Positions 24,175-44,619 of a stretch of DNA of 64,000 nt are shown here, in pieces. Made by a program: the position numbers and the translations under genes. Source of the stretch: Eutrigla gurnardus (Eukaryota; Chordata; Actinopteri; Perciformes; Triglidae); NCBI GenBank assembly GCA_963514095.1, contig OY741271.1:13148772-13212771 (forward strand), written 5' to 3'. The notes under the pieces are model-generated. The model was not told the DNA's origin. It did not search any database and saw only the letters and a program-made list of their open reading frames with translations. Position 1 is the first letter of the stretch, and each line of letters begins with the position of its first letter.

Positions 24175-24468
24175 CATCCATTGTCTACAGCTTTATCCTG
24201 TATTCAGGATTCAGGGTCTCCATCACAGGGCCGACATGTAAAGACAGACAACCACTCACGCTTACCTACGGGACATTTAGAGTCATCAATGAACCTATCC
24301 CCATCCTGCATGTCTTTGGACTGTGGGAGGAAGCTGGAGAACCCAGGGTTACACGGGGAGAACATGCAAACTCCACACAGAAGGAACCCGAACCCGACCC
24401 AGGAATAGAACCTGGGACCCTCTCGCTGTGAGGCGACAGTGCTACCCACTCCACCACCGTGTAGCCCC
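24175..24468 (-). repeat. Dispersed teleost repeat, copy 1
   Basis: It contains the blocks TTTAGAGTCATCAATGAACC, CTTTGGACTGTGGGAGGAAG, GGGGAGAACATGCAAACTCC and TGTGAGGCGACAGTGCTACC. I know these from a very common fish repeat, probably a LINE-tail or SINE-type family. A second copy with the same block order is at 60595-60852. Orientation is nominal. Confidence 0.85.
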
Positions 24469-24479
24469 CCTTTTTAATA

Positions 24480-26990
<2,511 letters not shown>

Positions 26991-26999
26991 ATATCTCCA

Positions 27000-27934
27000 A
27001 ATTGTTGAAAAATACAATCCTTTATTCAACATATACACTATTACATGTCTGTTTGTGAGTTCCTTTGCTGACCATAGTAATAGTGACAGTGCACTATTGA
27101 CTCAAAAAAAAATAGAAAACAAAACAATAAGAAAATCACTGTTAAAAAAGTATATAAAATGTGTCTCATTGTTGAATAATAGAAAATAATACCCCTGCTA
27201 AATTTATTTACAATAAACCCAATGGAGATACAAGACAACAGCTTCAATGCTGTTAGAATATGTACAACTAGATAGCTCAATGTGCCTGTGTGCAGATAAT
27301 AAATGCTCATTTTATATAAGTTAAATAGGCTTACACAACAGGGAACGTGCTTTGGTATGAGCATGTTTTAACTTAAATATTTCCTGTAGGGAAAAAAACA
27401 ACCTCCAAGGCCTCCGTGTTTTCGGTCATTTCTGGAAAATCCATTTGTGCAATGTTACTGGATATCAGAAGAAGTTCAGAAATACATGGTCTTCCTCTTC
27501 TTGAAAAGACGATGAGTAATCGCGCCACGCTAGAATTTCCTTCCTGTCGCAACGCTGGCCGATTCAGACAATTATGAATAAAACCTTGTGTGTAGAAGAG
27601 CCTGTGAATTGTGTGGTGTTAATTATTCTGCTTTGGAAATAACTTTTATTAGCTGAACATAAAAAAGACATTTTCTTTGATCATTTTCTTGGCCTTAATA
27701 GTTTGTGACACCAGACATTTGGCAGATAAACATTAGGCTACAGAAAAAATAGCCTTGGGAGCCAGTCTAGACACGACTGCACAAAGTCATATTGTTTTAA
27801 TATAATTCATTGGCTGTGTGAGTCATTAGCTCGAAACATGCTAATGATATGCACCTCGTGTTTTTGGAATGTGGTGCATAATCCCTCGTGGCGTTTTAAA
27901 ACTTTTTGTCCCCGTTTCATTCGAGTGCTCTGGT
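27000..27934 (-). other. acvrl1: acvrl1 3' UTR (inferred)
   Basis: This is the stretch downstream of the acvrl1 stop. A - strand AATAAA (TTTATT at 27021-27026) gives a plausible 3' end near 27.0 kb. AT-rich, and no other gene is seen. Confidence 0.5.
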
Positions 27935-32235
<4,301 letters not shown>

Positions 32236-32988
32236 CACTGTGAAACAGGAACAAAACAAATTATAGCAGATAATATACACAAATGATGATAATTAGTGTT
32301 GTCTCTCCACGGGGAGCTGTCATAATGACAAATCAGATTTAATTTGAGCAACTTTGGGAAAATAAGGCCCTGGCATTTTAACTGCTATGCAATTGGAATT
32401 TACAGACTGTAACTTAATAGCGTCTATGATAAGTTGTGGTTAAAGCCCAGACTCTTTGGCAGAGGAAGCTATGAGGTCAAAAACAACAGTCTGAGGGCCC
32501 AGCCTGTCTGCCTGTGCTGTAATTGCATTGGGTGGGAAAAGGGGGCTAAGGGGAAGGAGGCTGTAACAGCACTTTAGTGTGTTTGTGTGTGTGTGTGCTG
32601 AGACTGTGTGTGACGCTGTGCTGCCCAGGCTCCAGGCCTGTCGACTCCTCCACTACCCTGCTTGCAGTGTAAATATTGATGGCTATGCTTCCTGCCATTG
32701 AGTGGCCCCACCCGGCTAGCTGGCGGGACTCAGGTCTGCTCATTGTTTAGGGCTGCAGCGCTGAGGGTCACGCAAGCAGGAGGGCTGTCATACACGACTT
32801 GTCCACCATGGTTTTAACTTTTCTGTCTAAAAAAAGTATACAACACCATCAAGGTCATTCATCATCATTTTCAAAAAGCAGGTCTTTTGTTGTTTGAGAG
32901 GGTTTGAGAGTAAGGGTTTAGCACCATTTACTCAGACTCAGGCTTCTTTAAATCATCCCAAGTCTATTATGTCATATTTCCTCACTTG

Positions 32989-33000
32989 AACCGGAAGTTG
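32989..33000 (+). promoter_or_regulatory. acvrl1: Strong ETS motif in acvrl1 intron 1
   Basis: AACCGGAAGTTG contains the near-optimal ETS core ACCGGAAGT. Further ETS-like sites lie at 34943-34953 (CACTTCCTGTA) and 35161-35170 in the same intron. Endothelial genes are commonly driven by ETS factors; activity here is inferred. Confidence 0.35.
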
Positions 33001-33684
33001 TTCTGGACTTTGCTGATCTGCCATTTCCCCCCATTAACTTTTATAATTAAAGTCAGAGATGTCTTAAACATTTATACTAATAAGTATTTAATATTTAATT
33101 CACAATCAGCAATACAGACAGTTAATGCAAATAAACATGCAGGTTGTTATTCATGTCCAGATGTTTGTTAAACAGGTAACTTCAGAGCGAAAGCCCAACT
33201 GCTCTGATAGTGACAATTTTGCTTTCATGAATATTTGTACAGTGTTAATGTGTACAGACACAAACTCCATCAAAAGTTTCTACGGCTGTTAGATTCGACT
33301 CTCAGATGCCTCTGTGGTGTTTCCTCTCTCCTTGCATCTCTCCATGCATCCCCTGTAGGAGGGACTAAGACCCAAGGAAAAGGTACAACAGAGGGAAACA
33401 TGGATCCGTTCAAGAGATCCAACAACTGAGATCTGTCCTGTAGCCTCTGATGTGGGCAATGAAGTCCAAAAAGGATACAAGATGGTTGCTAATGGCTACC
33501 AGATGCTGCCACTTTTGAGTCTCTGTATCATCAAAGAACAATGCAGGATAACACTTGGCTCGCAGGCTTTAGGGGTCTAGTTTTGCATCACTAAGTTAAT
33601 ATGAATCACACAAATGCTTTTCTTCACCTTAGAAATATTGCAAGTCCAACCGTTTCTCTCCCAGGTACTGAGAGACGTATGCAT

Positions 33685-34082
33685 GCAAGCAGCTTAGATT
33701 AATGCAATGCTCTCTTCTCGGGTCTACCTCGAAAAACTATAAATAAGACACAGATCATCCAGAATGCAGCAGCATGTGTACTGACCAAGACCAAAGAAGA
33801 GCATGCATCGCTTCTGTCTTAAAGTCTCTTCATTGGTTGATGGTTGCCTGTCAGTTTTGTCCTTTTATTGGTGTTAAATCCCTCAATGGTCCAGCTCCTG
33901 GGTTGTGAGTGATGTATGTGCGTACGTACTTATCTGTATGCTATGTAGGCTACCTATGTATTATGCATGTTATGTTTATTTGTATCATATTCCATTGTGT
34001 ATTGCCGTTATATTTAATTTATGTTAAGCACCATATATGTATGAAAGGCCCTATATAAATACAGTTTGATTGATTGAATTGC
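33685..34082 (+). mobile_element. 3' end of an L2-type LINE (truncated)
   Basis: Translating in shifting frames gives remnants such as LDY-NALFSGLPRKTI and IIQNAAACVLTKTKKEHA, then LKSLHWL-like text. This is the typical C-terminal end of L2/CR1-clade reverse transcriptases. It ends with GCCCTATATAAATACAGTTTG and a short ATTG repeat tail, typical of this clade. It has internal stops and indels and is not functional. It sits in the proposed acvrl1 intron 1. Confidence 0.7.
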
Positions 34083-35878
34083 CTTAATATAAATGCATCA
34101 GATGCACATCTTCTAAGACAACTTGTGCAACCCATATTCCAAATCAAACCACAGGTTACATTGATTACCTGTAATACATTTTTCCAACCCTGAATGCAGA
34201 CATTTACATCATGAATGATAAGATGCCTAACACTAGCTTAAGATAAGTAATATATCACTAAATGACTAAATGGCACTTAGAAGCAGGGACTGTTCTGAAA
34301 CTATATGCTGCAGGGTTGTGTCATTCATTGGACCAGTTAAAAGTAATGCCAATAAAACTGCATTTCTCTGGTAAACTCAATTGAATAAAAATCACTCTGG
34401 CTTCAGCAGTATGACATAACAATACTGTTATAAATGCCACTTTGGTTGACTTGTAATTTAAAGTGAATGTATCAGCTACTATTTAATTTACACATCTAAT
34501 AAATAAAGCAATTACTGAGTTCTGAGTAGAATAAAATCACACCACCACTGTTAATAACTCCAGAACTGCACACGTGTGACGGTGGAACATGCACGTCAGT
34601 ACAATACTACGGATATCCTCCTTTAGTTTTGATGCATAGCCAGATATATTTAAGTACAAACTACAGGAAGCCAATGTATTACCTTCTGCAGCTGTGAAGA
34701 GGAACCAGTGATTCATTTGTGTAAGTGTGAGAACATGTTCTGAATGGAGTTTGCAATCAAGGCATAAAATCACATGTAAAACATCTTAGATATGGGAAAT
34801 CTGATAGAAATGCCTGACAAACTCTTTTAGACTTCCCTCCTACGTGGGTAAGCTGTGAGGCTTTAGATCAACAGATGAGAACTCTCTGCACTCTGCACTG
34901 ACTTGCTTGAACCACAAGCCATATTTTACAAAAAAAAAAAAGCACTTCCTGTATCAAGCAGCCTACATGTCAGTGGTGGTTAATCTTTGGGTCCAGCGGA
35001 GGACTAGCCTAAACACAACTCTACCCACAGAATGATTGTATACCCAGAGGAGTAGCATGGCTGTGTCATATTTCGCTAGCAATCATTTTTATCATCCTGA
35101 CATAAGAGAAAGCCGTAATCACGTCCTCCATCGTAGGCAGCCTGACTTTAGACTCCTGCACACTTCCTCTCCGAGCTCTCTCTTGTTTGTCTCCATTCTG
35201 TCCAATGCTACACCCTCGTGACCCAAGGGGAAAAGATCCATTGTCATCTCTTCCTCTCATCTACACAGCTTTAACTCGGGGAGGCAGATCTCTCATTCCA
35301 TCTGGATGACTGTGTGGTTTTAGGGGTGGATGGTGGGGGCATGGCATAGCACAGCAGCATCCAACAGGCCCCTCCACTGGGCCTCATCTTACCAAAAAAA
35401 AGAAGCCCTATAACTCTCAAAAGTAACGTTAAGCATTGTGACTGTAAAAGCGTCTAAGATGTGGTTTGTGTGACAAGAAAACATGAAATTCAGTTCTTTT
35501 TAAAGACACAGCCATGCATTTAAAATGCTCGTGCTCTCTGTGTTTTAAGTGGTAAACAACTCTTGCGACTGTCTGCTAGTTACAGCGACAGACTGATTGT
35601 ATCTTCATTTCACAGACAAAGCTAGGCTTGGCGGGCTTTATGGCTCAGTTGCTGTCGGCATGCTCTCACATGCATACCTAGAATGAACGCATCTCTGAGG
35701 AAGAAAAGGACATATATTCCTCAAGACCTGCTGTGCACACAAATTTCCAAGGCAGAAGAAATGAAATCCAAATATAAGTAGGCATGGTTATGAGAATGAG
35801 TGACACATTCTCACACACACCCACCCACCTGCAAAGGCTGCAAATGACTTCTTTCATGACTTCTACACAGAAACGTCT

Positions 35879-35880
<2 letters not shown>

Positions 35881-35948
<68 letters not shown>
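35881..35948. repeat. (TG)34 microsatellite
   Basis: Uninterrupted TG tract of 68 bp in the proposed acvrl1 intron 1. Confidence 0.97.
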
Positions 35949-35950
<2 letters not shown>

Positions 35951-36002
35951 GTAGAGGTTCGAGCAACACAGTATGCAGGGAGTTGAAATGCAGCTTTGAT
36001 TC

Positions 36003-37060
36003 ATGGTGTAGAAAGTATTCAGATCCTTTACTCAAGCAAAAGGTAGACATAAAACAATGCACAAGTAGAGTAAAAAACACATGCTTATATTATATGCTTA
36101 TATTATAATTCATTATTATTATAATTCATGCATACTTAAGCGACAGTTTAATTACGCAACTGGTCAAGGGGGAGCTGTTTTTAACAAATGTAGATCCTGT
36201 TTGGTTGATTAATCTATAACAATTCACATTTATCAGTTTGTAATAAGTTTTAAACTGTAAAAGTAATTTGTATTTATAACCGATACCATAACAACAATTA
36301 TCCTATTCTCTTTTCTTTTAAATAAAAATTGTAACATAAGTTTAAATTCAAGCTGAAATGGCATTTCAGGAGTTCCTAGCTTCCGTATACTGACAGATTC
36401 CGAGTGAAACAGGATAGGCAGGCGGTACATGACGTTGGGAGGAATTTGATTTGATGGTTCAAAAGATTAGCTCACCCTTCTCTCGCTCTGTGCAGAAGTA
36501 GATTCATTGATGGATGGATGTCATGGGATTATTGGTTGATAAAAAAAAAAGGTATTGGATTTTGATATAAAAATACAAAGAAATAAAAATGTTTTGGCAT
36601 GAATTGTTAAAAAGGTGCATAATGTGACTGGGTTAAAAAATTGCATTTTTCATTTGAGCTCGACTTATGAAAGATATCTGACATGTATGACATTTTACAG
36701 GTAATAAATATACTTGTCAGTACTTTTTAGTGGACTAGGGCAACACCGTTTCTCCCTCAAACATAAAGGCCTTTTCTGTATTTAAAGTACTCTAAACATG
36801 TTGGCTGTGACACAACATCTGCAATAAGGCAATATCGGAACATTTATCGGCTGTATTGCTTTATCGGTCTAATCGTCCATGCGACTTTAGCTAGCTGTAA
36901 GATAAATGTAGTGGAGTAAACCCTAAGCTAACTACTTCAACATTTGCCTTTGAGATGTAATAATACTAATTTATATTATTAATATGAAATGTAGTGGAGC
37001 AGAAGTTAGAAGAATCAAAAGTTAATTAAAAAAGTACCTCAAAAATCGTAGTGGATAGGC
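36003..37060. repeat. Fragments of a common teleost repeat (AAGTATTCAGATCCTTTACT type)
   Basis: One end is recognisable at 36003-36090 (GAAAGTATTCAGATCCTTTA, then CAAAAGGTAGACATAAAACA). The other is at about 36905-37055 (TGTAGTGGAGTA, TGTAGTGGAGCAGAAGTTAG, AAGTACCTCAAAAAT). These are the two sides of a very abundant fish repeat. The middle is unrelated or too diverged. Confidence 0.6.
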
Positions 37061-37291
37061 AATGAGTTGTCGGTAAATGACATGTATTATGCTAACCTAC
37101 CCTTATGGTATTGATGACGACAAAGGAGATGGCTTCAAGAACATCCCTGACTGCTGATAATGTATGTTTGGGACAGGTAGGCCACTCTGACACTTGCTGC
37201 TGGTCCACATCTGGAAACACGTGGAGTGATGTATGGCGGAGTCAAAAGGTGACTGAGCGCTAGTGTTGGCTATATTGGCATCTTAGCTTAC

Positions 37292-37800
37292 CTGCTTGTC
37301 TTTTAACGTGACAGACACAAACGCCTCACGTCTCCCATATCGCAGTTAGCTTGAAGTGTCCCTCCCTCCCGCGGCCGAAAAGTAAAGTCGACAAAAAAGT
37401 GGAAGAAGATGAGTTTAAAACACCACTGGCTCCATTTCAAGACTAGAGTAAAAAGTCTTTCACTTTTCGTCGATGCAGATGTTCACATCCTTTCCTGCTT
37501 CGGTGACGACCAACCGCCGTTTCTGAGAGGAAGAAAAAAAAAAGTTCGTCCGCAGTTTTTCCTCCCTCTTTGCTCCAAAAAACAAAAATGAAAACTCGTT
37601 TCACAACAAGTGACGCGTGTTGGAAGGAGTGAAAACTGAAAACAGTAGAGCGGGCTGAAGGCGGCTATCTCATCTGGGTCCGAATCTGCGCTGATAAACC
37701 CTCAAACCTCGTCGTCGGGTCGGAAGCGGACCACAGACCAGACTCTCCTTCCGCGCTGGAGAGGCTCACAAGCGGAGGACTTCTTAAGTATGGACGCTTG
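37292..37800 (-). promoter_or_regulatory. acvrl1: Probable non-coding exon 1 and promoter of acvrl1
   Basis: The acvrl1 ATG lies 2 nt after a splice acceptor, so a 5' non-coding exon must exist upstream. On the - strand a strong donor AAGCAG|gtaagc gives an exon ending at 37292. Sequence upstream of it (37360-37760) is CpG-rich (CTCCCGCGGCCG, CTCGTCGTCGGGTCGG), as expected for a promoter. The start site is not defined. Confidence 0.45.
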
Positions 37801-37809
37801 TCTTTAATT

Positions 37810-40800
37810 GTCGTCTACAGTCTTGATAGAAAGACGAGATTGCAGATTTAAAAAAAGAAAAAGAAAAGTACACAGCTTCGTCCCACCCCTTATTGTCCCG
37901 CACCGGGTCCGCTCTGCCTGGAATGTGGTCGCATAGCGGTTTTCCTGTTGCTCGCTGAACCTCATTCTCCTCCTTCCCCTGTGGACTGCTGTCTCACTGC
38001 ACGGGCAGGAATGTGCTTCAAAAGGACCCCACCATATAATAACACGTCTGTGTTTAAAAAAGAAAGAAACTGCTGTCTCACCCTCACTTTGTGCCTTCCA
38101 GTTTGAAGAATAAAGCCATTAAATCCACAGGAAGCTTTCTCATGTAGCCTGTTATAGCAGTGATGAACTTTAAGGAAGAATAATGTGTCTGATCCAAAAT
38201 ATATGAGAAGTATTGGCACATCAGATACTTTTAAGTTGATTATGCATCCAACATTCATGTGGAGTCATATTTCTCTCCACCTAATGAATGGCAGCCCGAG
38301 AGTCGGCCTCTTTTAGATCCATCTGTGGTTCTCGGCCAACTCCTGACATGGCTCTTTAGCTGCTAAATGCTCCCCCACGCTCATCTGCTATAGTCGGGTG
38401 GGTTTTTGGAGCCATTTCCACTGAAAACAGCTGTCTGCTGTGGTCCAAAGCACCTCCTTTAATTGATGGTTTCTGGATAGAGAAAAGGGCACAAGCCCAG
38501 AGCCGTCATCCAGGCAACCAGATGAATGGTGCTGCAGATGCTAATTCTCTGCATGTTCATCACTACAAACATGTACCCATGTTTCCACATTGTCGTGTTG
38601 ATATAAAAAAAATAACCCAACCTTTCTCTTACTTCAATCCACGTCTACGTGAACCAGATTGAGTTTCCACTCCGCCTTTAAGCAGATACCTTCAAATTGA
38701 AGATAAGACAATAGTGTTGAAGTTTCTTTGTGTCACTGCAGTCAGAGTGTCTCTCATTTGTCTCTTGGATGCGGGACAAACTCGACTGTGAAAACACTTC
38801 ATCCAGCAGAGAGATGTCTTCATGTCTGTGATATAAATCCCCCCCTTGTTCTCAGGCTCTGTAATCTCTGTTTTTGGTTTAGGGCTGAAGAAAACAGCTG
38901 GAAGATCTCACATCAGCCGTCATGATCAGTGCATATTTTTCTTCGTTTCTAATCTTTGCGATTCAAAGAGCCACACGGTCTTATTCCCTTAAGGTTGACT
39001 AAAAAGCCTCTATTTGTTGCATAATCTACTAGGAGAGGGAACGCAATATTAGTTTTCATACTTTTTCACAAGCAAATTCTTGATAAAGCGAAGACTTGTT
39101 TTTCTCCCAGTTTGTTAAAGTGAATAGTCATTGTTTTGGCTTTGAGACACACAGCACATGTTGGTGCTACATAGTGTGATGCCTTATTTTCAGAGAACAA
39201 CATCTGCACAATGTTGTCCAGATATGTGTTGCAATCGTAAGAGGATATGTGCTCCAAGTCTCCATAGACATGCTAAGGTCTACAGTAGTGCATTCCTTCA
39301 TTGAGTCCTTAGAGGTATTTATGTTATAGCTGATCTCAAGTAACAGTTCCCCCTGTGAAGAGGAAGTGAGCCAGAATACTGAAAATATAATGTAACAATG
39401 TTTGTTGAACTTTTGTTTAACCTTAAAGCTTAACATGAAACTTTTCATAAAAAAGAAAGTTCCACGAAATATTTTTGAACACATGAAAGTAGCATTACAT
39501 GATTTTATGTTACCATGGATAAAAGCTAATTGTTGTGTAATGATACCACACATTGGATTAAAAGATTACAGGCCAGGGTTCAAAAGCCATCCCATCCCAT
39601 TTCAGAGAGCATTATAGGCTTCCTTAGTGGGCTCAAAGTAACTTTGTGAGAGATTTACCGTGGTTACGTGTCAGGAGGCTCATCCCTTACGTGAATGCCT
39701 GTTGGGAAAATGTTAACGTGGAAATATATAATTATCATCATCGTCATGATGTAGGAAAATGTTTTAGAGAGTTGTGTGTAACTTTAAAGTCTATTTGTGT
39801 TTCTGTGAATAAACACATGTGCATCATGTCCTCTTACCACACTGATATACAGTATTGTGGTTCTTTCAGATCACCGAATCAAAGGTCAAGTGCTGTGAAG
39901 AAAGACAAAGGTCAGAACATTTATTCCAAGCTTGCATACAAACATGTGTTCATTCTCACACTTTTATCAAGATGTAGAAGACCTGAGCTTTTGGCATCTC
40001 TTGCTCCCGCTTGAAAATAAATAACCCCAGAAATGATGCTTCAACTTTTTGGAAGAACAGTATCTAAATACATTATTTTTTAAATAACACATTTAGATAT
40101 ATTTTGCTTTAATAAGAATAGGTGTTGCTGTTTTAGCTTTATGAGTTATGAGTTATTATAGTCTTGCTTTGACACATGCTTTTCATGTAACAAAAGATTT
40201 CCTGAGTAACATTATGTACAAATAGTTTGCACATGTAAGGTCTGCTACTGACGTCTAAAACATATTGCAAGCAGCGATTCTGGTGTCCAGTTAAAAGCCC
40301 ATCAAAGCTCCTTTTCTGCATCTTTGCGAACATCATTCACATGCCACAGCAAAACTGTTTGGCGTATTAAAATTCTATCAAAAACACAAAATAAAGGCTA
40401 CATGGTGTATGTAGTGGAGATCGAATAACCTTTGAAAATGATAGTATTTGATAAAACTCAAAATAATACTCAAAATGACTGATTTCATTTATAAAATGCT
40501 GTACAATGGAGTTTAACTTGAACTTGCCCTGGTCGTTGTGTATCGAGGGATTACAGGAAACACAAAAGTAAGTAAATGTGAGAATTTGTCTGCGGTTTCA
40601 GCAGTTTTGATCTCAATCAGACACTTCGATGCACACAATCAGATGCACTTTGGGTCAACAGCTCAATCCCAGTGCAGAGTACTTACTATTGCTTTGGTTG
40701 TTTTGCAGTTAAATACCATGATCACAAAATCATTCACAGCACACAGATTCAAAAAAGTAATGAAGAAGGTCAGAAGTAATTGCATGTGTTTGTGGTCAGT

Positions 40801-41020
40801 TAAACTAACTTAATGAGTCAGACTGAAACATGTCATCGTTTATCTCCAAAGCCAAATAACATTTTCCGTTTTCCAAAGTTCAAATTCATCAATGTCTTGA
40901 TTGTTGATTGCTCACTTATAAACTTGTTTTGTGATTCCTTAGTTTTCTGTTAAAACAGTTCATTGTAATTACATACGCCCATTCCTCATACATGACTTTA
41001 TCACAGTGACATTTTCTGAG
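37810..41020. other. Intergenic sequence, nothing recognised
   Basis: About 3.2 kb between the proposed acvrl1 promoter and the ankrd33 stop. AT-rich, with only short frames and no microsatellite of note. Part may be ankrd33 3' UTR. Confidence 0.5.
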
Positions 41021-41029
41021 GAGGACAGA

Positions 41030-43214
41030 TTATGCCTCATTTTTGGCTTTTGATGAACTTTTGGACGCCTTCCGTTTCATCTCCTCTTTTTCCTTTTCCT
41101 TCTTCTTCTCCTCCCTGGCCTCCTTGTACTTCCACACAGGAGGCTCCAGGTAGCCCTTTTGCATTTTCTTCTTCTTCTCTTTCTTTGGAGTGGGCTCCCC
41201 AGATCTGGTTACTTCAATCCTGGGAATACAGCCCGAGGGGAAGATGCTGTTCCTGTGTGCAATGCTGCGGGGAATGAGGCTCCTCATGCCAGCTGATACC
41301 ATTTTTTCACTGCACTCTGCATCCTGGCAGCAGGAGGTCAGCGACACAGAGGCGGTTGACACAACAGACGGGGACGCCGAGATGGTGATTGAGCCTTTAC
41401 TGTGGGACACCGTGCTCTCCTCCAGCTCCTTGCTGCTGTGCTTTTCAAGAAGTTCGGTGACGGCAAAGCGTTGCCTGCCGATCTCTGGTGGGCTGGTGGG
41501 ACAGAGCGGTCGGCAACCAGTGGCTATCAGGGGGCTGTGGAGACTTGTGGTCATCCGCACCATATGGTCCATTACCCCATCGTCTTGCGGGTCTTGAGGG
41601 AAACTGAAAGAGTCTTTTAGGCACTGCCTCAGCTTCTGACTGGCTGTTTTGGTGGCGGTGGCATTTGCCACCAGTTGCTTCAGGTCGGGCCACTCAGGAA
41701 TGTAGCTTTCACAGAACTGCTCAGCGACAGAACGAACCTGCAGGCGGCGCAGTCTGTTGAGAGTCTCAAACCCTCCTGTCCTAAGGACCCAATCCTTTAG
41801 ACCTCTCCCGTGGACCAGGTCCATTGCATTCATATCAGCACCTGCACATGAGAAGGGGAGAAAACAGCAGAATACAGTAAAAACAAGTAAATAACCATTG
41901 GATGCTGAGGTGAGGAAATCAATTTCTCATTCAGTAAAAATACCCTACTGTCTGGTCATGTTTGCAGCACAATTAATTGAGTAGATGTATAGTGCAACAC
42001 TTCAGAAGTAAATCAGACCATTTCAACAGCAAAGTGAAATAGGATATAGATTGCAGTTTGTGAAAATAAAGTACTTACGCCTGTTGAGTTCTGTGGGTGT
42101 AATAATTCAGTTTAACTCGTTATTGGAGGAAGTTGTGTCTGTTTGAAGACTATGACAACACACTTAAAGACTCATCAAGGCTTTTAAAACAAATCCAAGA
42201 AAAACATATATACCGCATACATATAAGTTTGCTACTCAAATTGATCACAATAGAACGTTTTTATAGTGCTCTGTGTCCCTGTACAGTCTATATAGGACTA
42301 ATCCCTGCAGCCCAGAGAAAGACCAGATTAGATCACAGATCATATGTCCAGGTTTACCCTGTAAATCATATTTGTATAACATTTGGGCTGACTGCCTCTG
42401 TATAAATCTATTGTCCATGTGTACAAAGTTAATAGCAGGGTCTTGTACCATAAACGTACCATGCATTAGCAGGGCGGACACACAGTCTTCCCGGCCCTGC
42501 AGGCCTGCCTTGATTAGTGCGGTGAAGCCTCGAGGATCCCTGACTTCAGTGTCCACTCCAGAGTAGTAGTTAAGGATATAGTTAAGAATATTGACCAAAC
42601 CTGGATTGACAAACAATAACATGATGTCAATATGATAGCTTGATTTGAGAGTAGATGTTGAGGTTATGTGCTATATATGTCACCAGACATACCTGCCTGG
42701 GCAGCAATCATGAGGGCAGTGTTGCCATCATTGTCTTGGTGGTTGATGTCTATTAATGGACACACATGCAGCATGGTGACAATGTCTATGAACCCTTTGC
42801 CCACAGCCAGCATCAGTCCAGTCTGAGGGGGAACAAGATAGAAATCACATTCACAAAACTATTAAACCTTTTAGTATATATATATATATATATATATCGG
42901 TTTCTGTCAAAGTCACTTCTTGTGTAATAATAAAAGGAACTTGAAATCTATCTCACTCTGCCGTTGATGTCCAGGTCCATGGCTTCGTCTTTAGTGACTC
43001 CCCTCTCCAGGATCCTGCGCAGGGACGTGGCCTCATTCCTAGCGCAGGCCTCATACAGCGTTTTAGCTGGCTCCGTATACTGTTCATCTCTTTCATAGTC
43101 GGGGAGCACCGAGTCATCAGAAAGCACACTCCCCGAGTCCGAATCATCCAGGAGGATCTCAGTGTCCTCAGATGGGCCCGTGCCCAGGTGGGGGTCATAA
43201 TTTGCAGTGGCCAT
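41030..43214 (-). CDS. ankrd33: Ankyrin repeat domain protein 33 (photoreceptor ankyrin, PANKY type)
   Basis: Ankyrin-repeat protein; the mammalian family member is photoreceptor-enriched and represses CRX-driven transcription. Coding exons, 5' to 3': 43214-42957, 42822-42693, 42600-42460, 41841-41030. They total 1341 nt, 446 residues, in frame throughout. The N-terminus is acidic (ILLDDSDSGSVLSDDSVLPD). Three ankyrin repeats follow: DINGRTGLMLAVGKGFIDIV, QDNDGNTALMIAAQAGLVNI, and DPRGFTALIKAGLQGREDCV. After them comes the family block GVMDHMVRMTTSLHSPL with CPTSPPEIGRQRFAV, and a Lys-rich tail (KKEKKKKMQKGYLEPPVWKY). ANKRD33B shares the same blocks; the position next to acvrl1 and acvr1b favours ANKRD33. 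Introns 2 and 3 are only 134 and 92 bp. Confidence 0.88.
42875..42897. repeat. (TA)n tract in ankrd33 intron
   Basis: About 11 TA units inside the 134-bp intron between the first two coding exons. Confidence 0.9.
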
Positions 43215-44619
43215 TGGACCCCCTTCTGCCTGGGATCACACCCGGATGGCAGGTCTGTTGCTCACTACCCACATCTTGAACAAAAAAAACCCGTTAATTG
43301 TTGTTATTGTGGACACAAACAGCTGCTGTGCTCAGTGGCCACATGGGACTGATATAGACGTCTAACAAACGGTGAGAATTTCAACTGACGTGTGTCATGT
43401 TGCAGTTAATTTTTCAATGTGAAATATATTGGTGATTGGAAAATTGTGTGTGCAAAAAGGCATGTAATTACACCTGCACTTTGTTTGTCGCCCAGGTTAG
43501 GATCGTGTATGATTTCCGCTCACAATAAGCCTCTTATACTCGTTCAAGTATGACCGCAAGACTGTAAAACATAACACTGGCAGCTTTTGAAGTTGCTTAA
43601 TAGATCTGACGACCTATAAGGACCTCGTGTGTAAAGCGCAGTGCCTAAAGAGGATGAGGAGCTCCACCTCACCTCTGCCCTCCTGTTAGAGCGGCTGATC
43701 CGTAAGTCAGTGATTTACAAGATGGCTAAGCTGACTCTGCAACATGCTTTTGGCCAATTCTTGTTCACTAGCTCAGCCCATTATAGAACAGAGGTAGAGA
43801 GCGAGTAGCTGTGACTCAGTCATCTACGTTAAGCTAGTCAACACCCAGAAGTGTGTAAAAATGTGCAAGACATGCATATATATCTACGCATAAATAACAT
43901 GTATACAGTAAATGGCCAAGAAACATTGTACATCTGCAGAAGCTCAGTGTGTGAATTGTGAATGAAGGCATAGTAGGAGGAGTGCACTGGGTTGAGAAAG
44001 GCCATATGGTGCCGGAAGCAGTGGGAGGCCAGGCTAGTGACAGCTAGTAACCATGTCACACTGCTCTGCACTTCAAGTGTGTTGGAAGTATCCAGTGGGT
44101 TTCTAGTATAAATAAATACAATATAAAAGCATATTTTGAAATCAGTGGTGACGCCGTTTCTCAAGGCTAAGGCTCCGGATTCAACAGACTTAGTCATTCT
44201 TTATGTTTTGAGTGTGAGAAAGTGAGGATTGAGGGTTTCAGTCATCAAGTCCCATTCCTTGGCCCTGCAAACATCATGCCATATTCAAAATACACACATA
44301 TTCACACACATATTGCACAGAAGCAGCTTTGCACCTGCCGGATAGAGCAATAGCATCTTTTGGCTAAGCTCTAATTAAATGCCACATAGAACTGCTCAAC
44401 TCCTTTAATCTCACAAACATATGTTCCTGTTTTAGCACTGTGTCATGCAGAGGAATGACAATTACTATTTTACTCTGCCTTTGTGGTCAAAACTTCCTTC
44501 TCAGCAACACCTTGTGATCTGATGAAGCCTCTTCCTCTCAAGCCTAAATAGATTAAATGAAGATGAAAAGAAGATGCAAAGAGAAAAACGTTGACAGAAT
44601 AAAAAGAGCAAAGTCTCAC
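43215..44619 (-). other. ankrd33: Probable ankrd33 5' UTR intron
   Basis: On the - strand a possible acceptor gatcccag lies about 15 nt before the ATG, and a possible upstream donor TTTATG|gtgaga at 44620. If both are used, this is an intron in the 5' UTR. No coding exon was seen here. Confidence 0.35.

Noticed and set aside
41032..41620. Three open frames on the + strand opposite the last ankrd33 exon
   Set aside because: They are antisense shadows. The - strand frame matches ankrd33 family blocks and joins in frame to upstream exons.
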